A model generated the notes under the pieces. That model saw only the letters and a list, made by a program, of their open reading frames with translations, was not told the DNA's origin and searched no databases. From Callosobruchus maculatus (taxonomy: Eukaryota > Arthropoda > Insecta > Coleoptera > Chrysomelidae): 64,000 nucleotides of DNA. Below are positions 53,275 to 64,000 of this stretch, piece by piece. A program made the position numbers and the translations under genes. The stretch covers positions 1 through 64,000 of the forward strand of contig CATOUR010000049.1 of assembly GCA_951848785.1 (NCBI GenBank), written 5' to 3'. Positions within the stretch are counted from its first letter, which is position 1; each line of letters starts with the position of its first letter.

Positions 53275-54960
53275 CAGTAGTTTTAAAAGCATCAAATTAC
53301 ATGTCAAGAACGTCAACTGTAATTTCAAACTTGTAGTGAGCAACTGGTCACTGGCAAAACCGATACCAATTTAGAAATAGCCAAAGTGATCAAGACATCT
53401 AGTGGTGGAATTTAGAACCCAATGTTGTATGTGTGCCCATGGTAACCAGATTCTTTTAGCATGCATGTGTACCAACTCAGAGAGAATGAAATCAAACACA
53501 GAAATGTTATGATATGGTTTTTTTATTATTTGTTTCTTAACATTTGTTTTGTATTTATTAATCATGAGTGCTGAGTGTTTATGTTATTATTTTATTACTT
53601 GATTCTTGTATTTATCAAATCATGAGTGCTTTGTATTTCATATATTTTACTGGCGAAGTATTCATATTGATATGTTGACATATACGATTCAAAATGTCTC
53701 AATAATAGTGGTAAACTGGCTCTTGTTATTGATATTGTATAATAAAGAAATGGTTTTAAACATTCACAGTCTAAAAATAAATCATAATAATAATACATGG
53801 TGGGCTAGGTCTCTGTTCAACGCCAGGGAGAGAAAAATGGATAGAATGTGGAAAAATGTAAAATTTCAGCATATATAAATAAATAAATATAATCAAACAT
53901 ATAAAGGAGTAAATAAAGGGGGTAAATGGGATAGGGAATATAAAATATAAACATAGCATCACAAGTATAGCAGCGTAGCAAGCATAACAGCATAGCAGGA
54001 ATGGTATCTAAGCGCATAAATAGATCAATAAATAAATATAAATAATAAACAACATAAAAGGGCTAGTTAGAGGAAACCGTATAGTTCGTGAAACACGTGA
54101 GTCAACCCACTTCCACCTACGGTAAGTGATTGAGCCGTCCCGGCCAGACCACGGTTTCCACAACCATAAAATAAATATCGTATATAAATAAAGGGGATCA
54201 GTAAATGTTGAAATAGATACATCTAAATAAAACAGAGTTATCTCTGTTCACCACCAGCCTGCAATACCTCAGGACCTACCTAGAGTAGACGTAAATCAGA
54301 GACCCAACACCATTTAAAGTCGTCTTAAAAGCTCGGATATATAGTATACATTGTGAAACACTTTAAAATATCGTAGCCAGACCACATTAGTTAATAATAC
54401 AAACTCTAAAGACAACATACCTGCAAATATTCGTGAAAAAGACTCAAAAACCCTTCTGTTGAAATTTTGGTCTCCAGCTTGTTACGTTTTCAAAAACAAT
54501 CCCCTCTCGTAATTAATAAACAAACTATCAACAAAACTATGGCAACGAATCCCACAACCCACTATTCTAGTGACCAAACACAACAACCAAAAGCATCACA
54601 GAACAATATCTTTTTCTGTGAACACGGATTGACAATTAACACAGAATGAAAGGAATTTTTGTTCTATGAAAAATCACTCATGAATTGACCAATAACAAAA
54701 TATCTGAACAATATAGGATAATCAAATCAATTACTTAACTGAACTTCATCAAATGACTACACTCGTACACTTATATTATAACAACAAATTTTAATCTTTT
54801 CCTTCTACCATCTGTCACTGCCGTCAATGTCAGACTTTGGCAACCTGGCAGCTAAAGGTGCGTTCTAACGTATGACAGCCAGGAGCGCGTTCCGGATCAC
54901 CACAAACTGTCAGTTGTAATTTACATCTAGCATTGATTTCCCGGAATTCAGAATTTTTCA
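53275..54960. other. No recognised gene
   Basis: AT-rich, with AAATAAATAAATA runs near 53876-53890 and 54030-54045. GGTGGGCTAGGTCTCTG at 53798 and a loosely complementary GGTGTTGGGTCTCTG (near 54300, minus) may be ends of a degenerate element, but the match is too weak to call. Confidence 0.4.
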
Positions 54961-54966
54961 CTAAAT

Positions 54967-55325
54967 ATGGCAAAATTCGGAACAAATGCCGAATTCGTGA
55001 TCAATGCCCTCAAATTAAACAACCTTACGTTTGGACTTTTTCGATATATGGGCGGCGACTCTCATCCCTACTTTAGAGATGTGACCTCATTATATCCTAC
55101 TCTTCCTTGTATAAAATTCACCGCTGAATCCAATGGTATACTCAGATTGGCCCTGATTGGGACAAAAAATTTTACTCGAATTTTCTTATTTTTAGGAAAG
55201 GGGGGTATCTTTAGACTTTTTCGATTTTCGAACTGTCATCCTTATTTTAGGTATGTGACCTCATTATATCCTACACTTTCTTGTATAAAATTCACAGCTG
55301 ATTCCAATGCGTACTTAGATTGATC
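54967..55325 (+). repeat. Two-copy tandem duplication, partly open
   Basis: A plus-strand frame of 118 codons contains two related segments, SHPYFRDVTSLYPTLPCIKF and CHPYFRYVTSLYPTLSCIKF, because the DNA is duplicated with a period of about 180 bp. The frame staying open across both copies may be chance. No known domain. Confidence 0.55.
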
Positions 55326-55329
55326 CTGC

Positions 55330-56975
55330 GATATTTGGAAAAAAAATTCCAGACCAAATTCGTGACCAACTCACGATTTTTTGTACTGATTGAAAACTAA
55401 GAATGTTGCTCCAATCCTCTTTTCTCAACAAAAACTACCTGATGCATACATACTACCAGTATGAATTTAGATCGTTACGTATTGCATAACGTGGAAATTA
55501 TTGAATTGGTTGTACTGAAATTTTGGTACAGTATTATTACCGTGGCGAGGATGGAAAACGTCTATGGTTTTTAGCAATCGTGTCTGTGGCGATGCAGCAA
55601 TAATAAAAAAGACTAAAATATAAAAAACAGCTCAAACTTCGTTTTTTGGTGATTTGGGGGTTCCTGGTTCTTTTCCACATTTTCGTAGAGTCGGTAAAAT
55701 TGGTGTAATTTGGGGGTGAGAGGTTGTCAAAGAGTAAAGTTTGTTGTATTCGTAGTGGACTCTTGCCTTGTAAAGAAACAACATATTGTAATATACTTTT
55801 TAGATTTATGCTGCTTGAAATTATATTATACATGATTTTCTGCTTTTTTTTTTTTTGGAGTGGTTAAAATGAGCCGAGGGGAGGATGGGGTCTCGGATAC
55901 TGTTGTTGGGAAACCCCGGAAGATTTCACTGCCGTTTAGGATTGATACCGGTAATATGATCTGTTTTCAAATATCAGAAAATTGGCATGCCGTGTGATTA
56001 AGATATCAGTTATAGATTGCAGAATAAAAACTGTATCGTCCCAATTCCTAGCTCCTACGGAGAGAGTTGCAAGACACTATTTCGAAAGTTTTTGTGCTGG
56101 ATGCTTTTCTTGCGGGCGAGTAGGCAATGATTTGGTTGCAACTAGATCTCAAACTATAGTCTTATCCTGTGGAAAATAAAATGGCATCACCATAATGTGT
56201 AGGAAGTACTGAGTCAATCAGCTTAGCTTCTTTTCTTTCTCAGTGTCCGAATTTCACTTGTAAATAGTATACATTCACAAGAGGATCTACTACTCCAATA
56301 ATATACATGCAACTCATTCCATACTCCATTTATCAAGACTCAGCATTACTAAAATTATCAATTCCGTTTGTAGGTACAACAGATGGTTTAAATAGTTGCT
56401 AGCTAAATGTACAATTCCGTAGCTTGCGTTGTTTCCACGAATAACCAAGGCGAACAGTAAAACAACCCGTATTTCAGCAAGTCTGTTGTAAAGTTGGCTT
56501 TAACTGGCCTTACATGCCAGATATTTCACTTTTAGAGTCTAGATATTTATGAACTCAACATCTGTTGGCATCGGCGCATAGAAAATTAATGAAGATGAGC
56601 ACGACATGTGAAACCGTGCAGTTTGTTCTAGATACAGGCAATCCATTATCAGCTTCAAACTTTGAACCTCAACACAATATGCGACAAAATTAGTTAATTG
56701 ATTTATTCACACTCGAAAGTATACATCGATGTATATGTGGGTCTTACAGGTTTGAACAAAATTATTGGTATGTCGAAATATTTGATAAGTTGGGCACAGA
56801 CTATGCCCCCAACAGTAAGAAGTAAGATAGGGTGTATAGTAGACTCTACAGATCCATTAGCCAAACTATATTCTGAAAGCTTGAGCTTGAGCGTCTTTTT
56901 GTCAGAACCTGACTGTTCATTACAGTCGGGTACTCGCTTGGACACTGTTTGTTTGAAAGTGTGCTGTACTAGGTC
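55330..56975. other. No recognised gene
   Basis: AT-rich with a T run at 55845-55856. Frames up to 98 codons, no recognised content or repeat partner. Confidence 0.4.
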
Positions 56976-56979
56976 TTGG

Positions 56980-57915
56980 AAGCAATCAATTTTACTATAT
57001 TATTGAGTCCTTAAGCAGTAATGGTCTCCAGGTCCTTTGACAGCTTGACCACAGGGATGGGTCTGTTGCTCATGATCATCCGCAAAACTGTGGTTTGGGT
57101 TTATAGTGCTAGAGGGCAGATCACTGGTGGGAGCGGTGGGAGCAGAAACAAAGTCGGAGCCAATACCGATTCCTGTGGGACCTCAGCTATTACGGTAGCT
57201 GAGAAAGTCTGTCAACCGACCGCAGAGTTTAACGGGATGAACGTAGGCTTAGGAGCTTGTTTAGGAGAGCTGCATGCTACAATAATTGATCGAATGCCTA
57301 TGACATGATCTTCGCCTAGCGAATAGATGAGTTTTCTCCACGCATGTGTGACGTAAGCCAGGAGATCTCCAGTTAATCTTAAGAGGTCGGAATCCATATT
57401 GTTTGTCGTTGATTAAGTGATGGAGTTCGAGGTATTTTATGAACTCTTGTTTGATGCATTTCTCCATTACTTTGCTGATCACATAAAGTAGAGCTATAGG
57501 TCTTTCGTTAGTTGGATTCCTTTTTTGGCACCGGTTGTATATAGGTCTTTTGGAAAGATGCCAGAGTTGTAAGACAATCGAAAGAGGCAGTAAATATGGG
57601 AGCGAGCTCTGGTGCACACTTCTTCACAACAACGGCGGGGATCATGTCAGGCTCAGTCACCTTCAGGATTGTTTTGGATTTGAACATTATGTCGTTCAAA
57701 GCTTGAGGAACTCTCAGTATCGATCATATATAGATTAGAAGGGATATTTATAGTGGAGTGTGTTGCAAATGTCTTGGCAAACACTTCGGCTTTGTCCTTA
57801 GAAGCTGTTGCGACCGTCCCATCCGCACAAGTAACAGAAGGAAAGCTACTCCTCGAGAAGTGGGTGTAGAAAAATCGAAATATCTCAGAAACTAATGAAT
57901 GAAGCCATAACAAGT
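56980..57915 (-). pseudogene. CR1/Jockey-group LINE, decayed RT
   Basis: Minus strand, in several frames: SSFPSVTCADGTVATASKDK AEVFAKTFA (pre-RT), EPDMIPAVVVKKCAPELAPI (block 1), ERPIALLYVISKVMEKCIKQ (block 2), HHLINDKQYGFRPL (block 2a), a deletion where block A should be, VPQESVLAPTLFLL (block B, with Gly to Glu in PQG) and HSFADDHEQ (block C). At least five frameshifts. Related to 29041-29840. Confidence 0.75.
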
Positions 57916-58164
57916 GCTATACAAAGATGAAAAAGCATATTAAAAGCAGTTCTTTGGTATAATAAAATATTAGGGGTTACACTTAAAAAAAAAGAGAAAA
58001 TCTAGATTTTGCATACTACATCACCCTGTATACGAATACGCGTCGCGGGCTTGTCTTATAGCCGATTTTAAAACTGGAGAATATTTTTCATTCAGTCTTT
58101 TAAGAAAAATCATTTTTACATCAATACTTTTTGATATACAGTACTTTCATTTGACAGCGACTTG

Positions 58165-58460
58165 GATAAAGAAATGGTCATAACTTTTGAAATACCCTGT
58201 ACAATGTAGCAATACGGTATATTGAAAGAACGGAAATTATTAGTAGAATTTTAATATGGAATAATATATAGGGTGTCTCATTCAAAAAAATGCATGTTTG
58301 CATCACCACGTAGTTATGAATCACCCTGTATAAATCTAAATATTTTCTGAGCAAGGAGCATATCCGTGGCTACAACTTTTATATACAACGTTTTTCACTA
58401 TCTTCTGCAGTAGTGGAGTTATCGACCGAGCCGGTACTAAAAATTCACCTTGTAGATTTA
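58165..58460 (+). repeat. Left arm of an outer palindrome
   Basis: Reverse complement of 61370-61605 with shared blocks TTATTAGTAGAATTTTAATA, CATCACCACGTAGTTATG, ATATTTTCTGAGCAAG, TCGACCGAGCCGGTACTAAA. CACCCTGTA words occur at 58022, 58195, 58321 and (as CACCTTGTA) 58449. Confidence 0.75.
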
Positions 58461-59045
58461 TAATTTTATTTGAATACTCTGTATCTCGAAAACGAAGCTG
58501 TCCCGGATATAAGTGTAGTGAGAGATTGTCATTATTTTTTTTTACTTTATCTATGATATACTATTATTGAGTTAATGACCCTGTATGGTGGACTACCCTT
58601 TATGACTTTTTGTTATTAAGTAAGTTAGATGACTTCGATTATAATATCATATTACATCCCGTTCGAACAATTATATACCCCGCCATTAGCCAGGCGATTC
58701 AAATCTTCCCTAAAGCGATAATTTTTAATTACCGTTCAGCGGTTTGGAGGGGCAATATAGTTTAACTAAAAAGTTAATTGGAATATCCCAGGCCCAGCAG
58801 CAGCCGATGGCAGTGGAGCGATAATGGTTGACTAGAATAGACAATATAGCACCAGGTGGCGTGCTATCGGATGCAGTGTTACATTCTCTCCCACTTTGGA
58901 CCACCAGAGCTTAACTCAGCTGCATAATTAACGGTTATAGTATAACATTAGATTTATATAATATCCAAAGATCCACAGGTAGTTGCTTCAGATTGCGGCA
59001 GTTTTTGAGAAATAATCATAATTTCGCAAGAAGAATAGAATAGCA
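58461..59045. other. Spacer between nested palindromes
   Basis: AT-rich, one further CCCTGTATGG word at 58581. No gene. Confidence 0.4.
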
Positions 59046-59047
59046 TA

Positions 59048-60665
59048 CAGGGTGGGCCAATAGTGCCTGGGCGGAGGATTGTGGGCTTACTAAAAAATAT
59101 TTCAAAAATCTGTCACTTGATCATGGTAGTGACCCTTAAGGGCTATAACGTAAAAATATTTTCACTTAAATTTTGATGTTTATACAGGGTGATTCATAAC
59201 AAACTTACATTTTTTTAAATGGAACCCCCTATATATTATTGCATATTTGGATTCCTTGGTCAATTTTAGTGTGACTTTATGTATCACACATGGAACTTTA
59301 AACGAACCGTTTAGGCGCAAATCACCATTTTTGGTATAAGTAGGTATCAGAAGAAAATTGAATATCGCAGCGATTATAAAACTTAGAAGGCCGTGACTTT
59401 GCGGTACAACTAAGCATGAAATGCGTCACCTTAGGTCGGACGGCTAAAATTGAATTCTTTTTGTACTTGGAAAGGTCAGTAGATTAATTAAAGAAACTTC
59501 AATCACAGATAACTTGATTTTTTCAAATGGCAAGGCCTATTTTGGTTTAAAAAATCAAGTGTAATATTTCATTACCTTTCTAACGATATAGCATACTCGA
59601 TACCAAGCTTTTTTAGTTTTCATTTTATTTAAAATTTTCAGTCAAATCGGTGTTTAGCAGGCCAAGAAAAATAAACAAAAGCTCGTTAATATGGAAGAAA
59701 CCAAATAACTTAGTAGAAAGATGCAAACTAACTAGAGCAACGGGGCAAGATTATGAAAATTTCTTACAACACATTAGCTCTAACCAGAAACAATAGCGGT
59801 AACAAGAACGCTCATTTTTCACAGCCTACTAGCTATTAGTCAATTTCCAACGTTAGTAAAAAAATATTAAATCAAAGGAAAACTACTAGTGATTGTTGCT
59901 GGCAGTATAATATCTATGTCTTCTGAATAAATTTCCACATTTAATGCTATAAAAAAGTAGCCATTTCCGTAAGTCAAAAGTAACGATACCTCTGACTGGA
60001 ACCCTTCGAATTCTTCAGTAGGTACTTCTACTTATTAGCAAAATCGCGGAAAATGAAACACCGATTTGACTGAAAATTTGAAATAAAATGAAAACCAAAA
60101 AAGATTGATATCGAGAATGCTCTATTGTTAGAAAGGTGATCAAATTTTACATTCGATTTTTTAAACCAAAATAGGCATTGCCATTTGAAAAAATCAAGTT
60201 ATCTGTGATTGAAGTTTCCTTAATTAATCTACTGATTTCTCCAAGTACAAAAAGAATTCAATTTTAGGCGTCTGACCTAAGGTGACGCATTTCATGCTTA
60301 GTTGTACCGCAAAGTCGCGGCCTTCTAAGTTTCATAATCGCTGCGATATTCAATTTTTTTCTGATACCTACTTATATCAAAAATGGTGATTTGCGCCTAA
60401 ACGGTTCATTTAAAGTTCCATGTGTGATACATAAAGTCACACTAAAATTGACCAAGGAATCCAAATATGCAGTAATATATAGGGGGTTCCATTAAAAAAA
60501 TGTAAGTTTGATATGAATCACCCTGTATATACGTCAAAATTTGAGTGAAAATATTTTTACGTCATAGCCCTCAAGGGCTATCCCTACCATGATCAAGTGA
60601 CAGATTTTTGAAATATTTTTTATTAAGCCCACAATCCTCCGTCCACGCACTATTGGCCCACCCTG
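59048..60665. repeat. 1.6-kb palindrome with CAGGGTG boxes
   Basis: Terminal inverted repeats CAGGGTGGGCCAATAGTGC extend into arms of about 610 bp (59048-59655 and 60060-60665) around a unique middle of about 400 bp. TA flanks both ends (59046-59047, 60666-60667). A second TACAGGGTGATTCAT box lies about 145 bp inside each arm (59190 and 60523). It is non-coding and differs in sequence from the 21469 family but shares the end motif and layout. It lies between the arms of an older palindrome. Confidence 0.85.
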
Positions 60666-60689
60666 TATAACATAGCAAACTACTTATCT

Positions 60690-60730
60690 TTTCGCAGCGC
60701 TTCTACAGCGCCATAGGCTGACCACAAAAA
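60690..60730 (+). pseudogene. CR1 family A 3' terminal stub
   Basis: The last 40 bases of the family A LINE (CGCAGCGCTTCTACAGCGCC, then GGCTGACCACAAAAAA), directly beside the palindrome. Extreme 5' truncation. Confidence 0.65.
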
Positions 60731-61365
60731 AATGAAAACCTGAAATTTTGGAATGTATAAATACGCGTTTACTTGACTATAACGTGTTACTGTGTTACGC
60801 CTCGCCCAAGTCCCCCGGTGATGATGTGTATCAGAGCGTACCGGTATGAGAATTTTGATGGATAAAAGATATATATTACATCCTCTATCTCCGCCATCCC
60901 TATACCTACCTGTATTCGTACACCTGCAAGAATTCCCATTTGAAAGCTTATTTGCTGAAGCTGGAAGACATGGAGAGACGTTTGTGTCATTGTCAGATCC
61001 CTCATTGCCCCCCCCTCCCTTTCCCAACCCAGTCGACTAGATTGTACACTAGAAAATTAGACAATACTTGATAATCATGTTCTTCATCGCGAATTACTTA
61101 ATGAAAATACAATCAAGATTTTTGGTCTTTTTCTAACTAGTGAACCATTATAAAACCTTTTCTTCATCAAAAATAATTAAACTAAATCATCATAATCTAG
61201 GCAAAACGATGGCGAGGGAGTTTTTTTATAGGGTAGTTGTATAAACACGTCAAACTAGCTTTTGTAATCTATCATCATATCCACTAGATCATGGAGGATC
61301 TTTAGCTTAGCCTAGGTGTCAAATTTCAAATTTTTCTAAGCAACGGTTTAGGAAATATTCAAAAT
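60731..61365. other. No recognised gene
   Basis: 60840-61020 is GC-richer with overlapping short frames on both strands, without known domains. Confidence 0.4.
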
Positions 61366-61369
61366 AATA

Positions 61370-61605
61370 TACAGGGTGAGTTTTTAGTACCGGCTCGGTC
61401 GATAACTACTGTGGCAGATAACGAAAAAAGTTGTACATAAAAATTGTAGCCACGGATTGATCTTGCTCAGAAAATATTTTGATTTATACAGGGTGATCCA
61501 TAACTACGTGGTGATGCAAACATATATTTTTAGATTCTACTAATAATTTCTCTTCCCACAATAATAAGGTATTATAACATTATACAAGGTATTTCAAGAG
61601 TCATA
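61370..61605 (-). repeat. Right arm of an outer palindrome
   Basis: Partner of 58165-58460. Starts at TACAGGGTGAGTTTTTAGTA and has a second TACAGGGTGATCC at 61488 and a TACAAGGTATTTC at 61583, so modules of about 100 bp are each opened by the box. Confidence 0.75.
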
Positions 61606-61609
61606 ACAG

Positions 61610-62760
61610 TTTTTGAGTTTCGGTCACGTTTATTGAAAATCGAAAATTTCAAATCCTTCAGATCTTCAAGTTTACCTAAAAATTCGAAAATCTTTATTTA
61701 GCTTTCTATTAAGATGAAGCCTCGTGTTTTGGGTAATTTGAGGGTGCTGATTATAAATCCGGTGGCCATTTGGAGTTTCAGTCACGTTTGTTGAAAATCG
61801 AAAATTTCAGATCTTTCAGATCCTCAGGTTTACCTAAAAAATCGAAAAACGTTATTTGGCTTTCTATGAAGATAAAACCTCGTGTTTTAGATAATTTGAG
61901 GATGCTGATTATAAATCCGGTGGCCTTTTTGAGTTTTAATCACGTTTGTTGAAAATCGAAAATTTCAGATATTTCAGATCTTCAATTTTACCTAAGAAAT
62001 CGAAAATCTTTATTTAGCTTTCTATTAAGATGAACCCTCGTGTTTTGGATAATTTGAAGATGCTGATTATAAATCCGGTGGCTTATTTGAGTTTCAGTCA
62101 CGTTCGTTGGAAATCGAAAATTTCAGATCTTTCAGATCTTCAGGTGTACCTAAAAAATCGAAAACCTTTATTTAGCTTTTTATTAAGCTGAAACCTCATG
62201 TTTTGGATAATTTGAGGGTGCTGATTATTAATCTGGTGGCGTTTTTGAGTTTCAGTCACGTTTGTTGAAAATCGAAAATTTTCAGATCTTTCAGATCTTC
62301 AGGTTTACCTGAAAATTCGAAAACCTTTATTTAGCTTTCTATTAAGATGAAACCTCGTGTTTCCGATAATTTGAGGGTGCTGATTATAAATCCGGTGGCG
62401 TTTTTGAGTTTCAGTCACGTTTGTTGAAAATCGAAAATTTCAGATCTTTCAGATCTTCAGGTTTACCTGAAAATTAGAAAATCTCTATTTAGCTTTCTAT
62501 TAAGATGAAACCTGGTATTTTGGATAACTTGAGGGTGTTGATTATAAATCCGGTGGCGTTTTTGAGTTTCAGTCACGTTTGTTGAAAGTCGAAAATTTCA
62601 GATCCTTCAGGTCTTCAAGTTTACCGAAAAATTCGAAAATCTTTATTTAGCTTTTAGCTTTAGCTATTAGGATGAAACCTCGCGTTTTGGATAATTTGAG
62701 GGTACTGATTTCGAATCGTGTGGCCTTTTCCAGTTTCAGTCAAGTTTATTATGATTCTGA
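61610..62760. repeat. ~158-bp satellite array (locus 2)
   Basis: About seven monomers. The word ATAAATCCGGTGGC or variants recurs at about 61754, 61912, 62072, 62229, 62389, 62546 and 62714 (157-168 bp apart). Monomers share TGAAAATCGAAAATTTCAG, TTTAGCTTTCTATTAAGATG and ACCTCGTGTTTTGGATAATT. The order of boxes matches locus 1 at 43360-43930 (CTTCAAGTTTACC, TTTGAGG, AAATCCGG), so they are one diverged family 18 kb apart. Confidence 0.9.
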
Positions 62761-62764
62761 GATA

Positions 62765-63370
62765 ATTATTCCTTTTGTAATTTTAAACAATCTATCTCAT
62801 CGTTTCGATGATCTCCTGAATAGAACATTTTGACTTTAACTTTTCCCTATTCTGTGAGAAGGCGAAGCTGAAGATTCATCTACAATCAGAACGTCCGACC
62901 TACCGCATCTACCTTCTGGTCTGATTATCGGAATTGCACGAATTCACAGCAGTAGCTAGATGGCTCTGTATAGCCTTTCGACCTTTCTGCATACCGCGAT
63001 TCAATTATAATCAACCGGGAATGGGTGTACCTATAGCAGCGTAACCCGTGCTGGCTAACATTGATAGAAGTCCTCAGGACATGTTGGATTACACAAAAGC
63101 ACACAATAATTATCAGAGATATTGCTGTCAGCCGGAGTGATATATAGGGCAGTGCAAATTCGAGGATGCACAAAAGGAAATTGTGTGAAGTGCCCTATGC
63201 ATGATGATATACAGGGAGGTGCAATGTATGCAGAGTTGTAGAAATTTTGTTATTTGCTAAAATATTCAAGGTATTTAAGAGAGGATACAGTAAAAATCGT
63301 ATGTACACACAGACAGCTGCGTGACTGTGATGACCTTGGTAAGTTCAAACATAGTGTGCGACTGATAAAG
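62765..63370. other. No recognised gene
   Basis: Mixed composition, short frames only, between the satellite and a LINE. Confidence 0.4.
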
Positions 63371-63374
63371 TAGC

Positions 63375-64000
63375 CTAAAGACACCGGCGAAGATCAAAAG
63401 GGTAACATTTTCTTAGGCGCCTAGTCACATAGGAGTAAATGGGAATGAGAGGGCCGACAGGTGTGCCAAGGAAGGGGCAAAACTCCCTCTTATCAAGCCA
63501 GAACCAGTACGTGGTCACTGCTGTCACCAGTGTCAAATGAGCACCAGAACACCACAGCTGCTGTGAACAGAGTGGTGGGGAATGTTTAGTCTAAGAGGAT
63601 GCTGACTGGACCCTTCTGCTGCTCTAGTACCGCAGTCGCTCTCAGATTCAACATGAAGGAGCTACGGAAGGTGATTTTAATTTATAATAACTGACCATTG
63701 GACGTTCAGTGCACACCTGCAAAAGCTGGGGATTACAGTGACGAATCCTGTATGCAGGAAGTGAGGCAGTGAGGAAGCAGCTAAGCTAATTATCTTTGAC
63801 TGTCCTGTCTTGAGTGAAAGCAGAAACTCCTATCCGTATGTAGGCCAGGAGGGAAGAAATGGGAGCATAGTTCAATGCATCCCAAAGTTTCGCAAAGACC
63901 TTAGGATGGGATTCTATCTGATCTCTTTGACCGGGGGTGTACTATAAGACTTAAGTTTGAGCAGCACCTATTAGGGTAACTGAACCCTAACCCCGTAACT
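63375..64000 (+). pseudogene. RNase H-type LINE, C-terminal end, cut by window edge
   Basis: Plus strand: SHIGVNGNERADRCAKEGAK with the last RNase H Asp (ERAD), IKPEPV, then decayed pieces ending HLQKLGITVTNPVCRK and LIIFDCPVLS, the knuckle region with its first CxxC damaged. The 3' UTR (63840 on) matches 50996-51157. Several stops and frameshifts. The element may continue past the window; its poly-A is not reached. Confidence 0.8.

Overview
The window looks like accessory, repeat-dense chromosomal DNA of an insect. Three things point there: a run of TTAGG, the common insect telomere repeat; a CYP6-type cytochrome P450 first exon; and transposon families typical of insects (CR1, Jockey, RTE and RNase H-bearing LINEs; Tc1/mariner including DD37E and DD41D types; PIF/Harbinger; hAT; P-like elements with THAP zinc fingers). 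TTAGG argues against Diptera, but I cannot name the order. I see no complete host gene. Host coding sequence is limited to the P450 exon (51182-51607, minus) and a weak candidate terminal exon (33546-33605, minus). Only one reading frame is long and unbroken: the reverse transcriptase of a 5'-truncated LINE (26359-28794, minus, about 811 codons).

Layout. 0-10 kb: inverted arms at 3.1 and 5.5 kb around a Harbinger element, a CR1 fragment, a 0.9-kb palindrome and a Jockey-like LINE. 10-19 kb: a LINE with RNase H interrupted by a hairpin element, a Tc1 copy interrupted by a MITE, and RTE fragments. 19-26 kb: a DD37E element, CR1 fragments carrying a 1.8-kb palindrome, a CpG-rich block and a P-like remnant. 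26-31 kb: LINEs. 32-39 kb: Harbinger with a MADF remnant, hAT, CR1 copies, a second copy of the 21-kb palindrome, and Tc1. 39-43 kb: THAP/P-like sequences and a nearly full-length DD41D mariner. 43-47 kb: satellite arrays with a LINE inserted. 48-53 kb: hairpin elements, the P450 exon and nested Harbinger MITEs. 54-64 kb: tandem repeats, a LINE, large nested palindromes, a second array of the 43-kb satellite and a LINE running off the edge.

Main new observation: a family of composite multi-hairpin elements (10745-11085, 49660-50118, 50769-51769, partial copy at 18270-18425). They share one 3' end, have no terminal inverted repeats and are flanked by 12-13 bp target-site duplications. The third copy is split, and between its halves lie a LINE tail and the CYP6 exon. 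Because the duplication flanks the whole composite, the exon appears to sit inside the element, as captured or later-inserted cargo.

The genes do not form a pathway. The order of nesting gives a relative history: CR1, Tc1 and RNase H LINE copies are older hosts, while the palindromes, hairpin elements and MITEs landed in them later. Coordinates of degenerate elements are good to tens of bases; termini with a stated target-site duplication were placed base by base. No similarity search was run, so all family names rest on recognised motifs.
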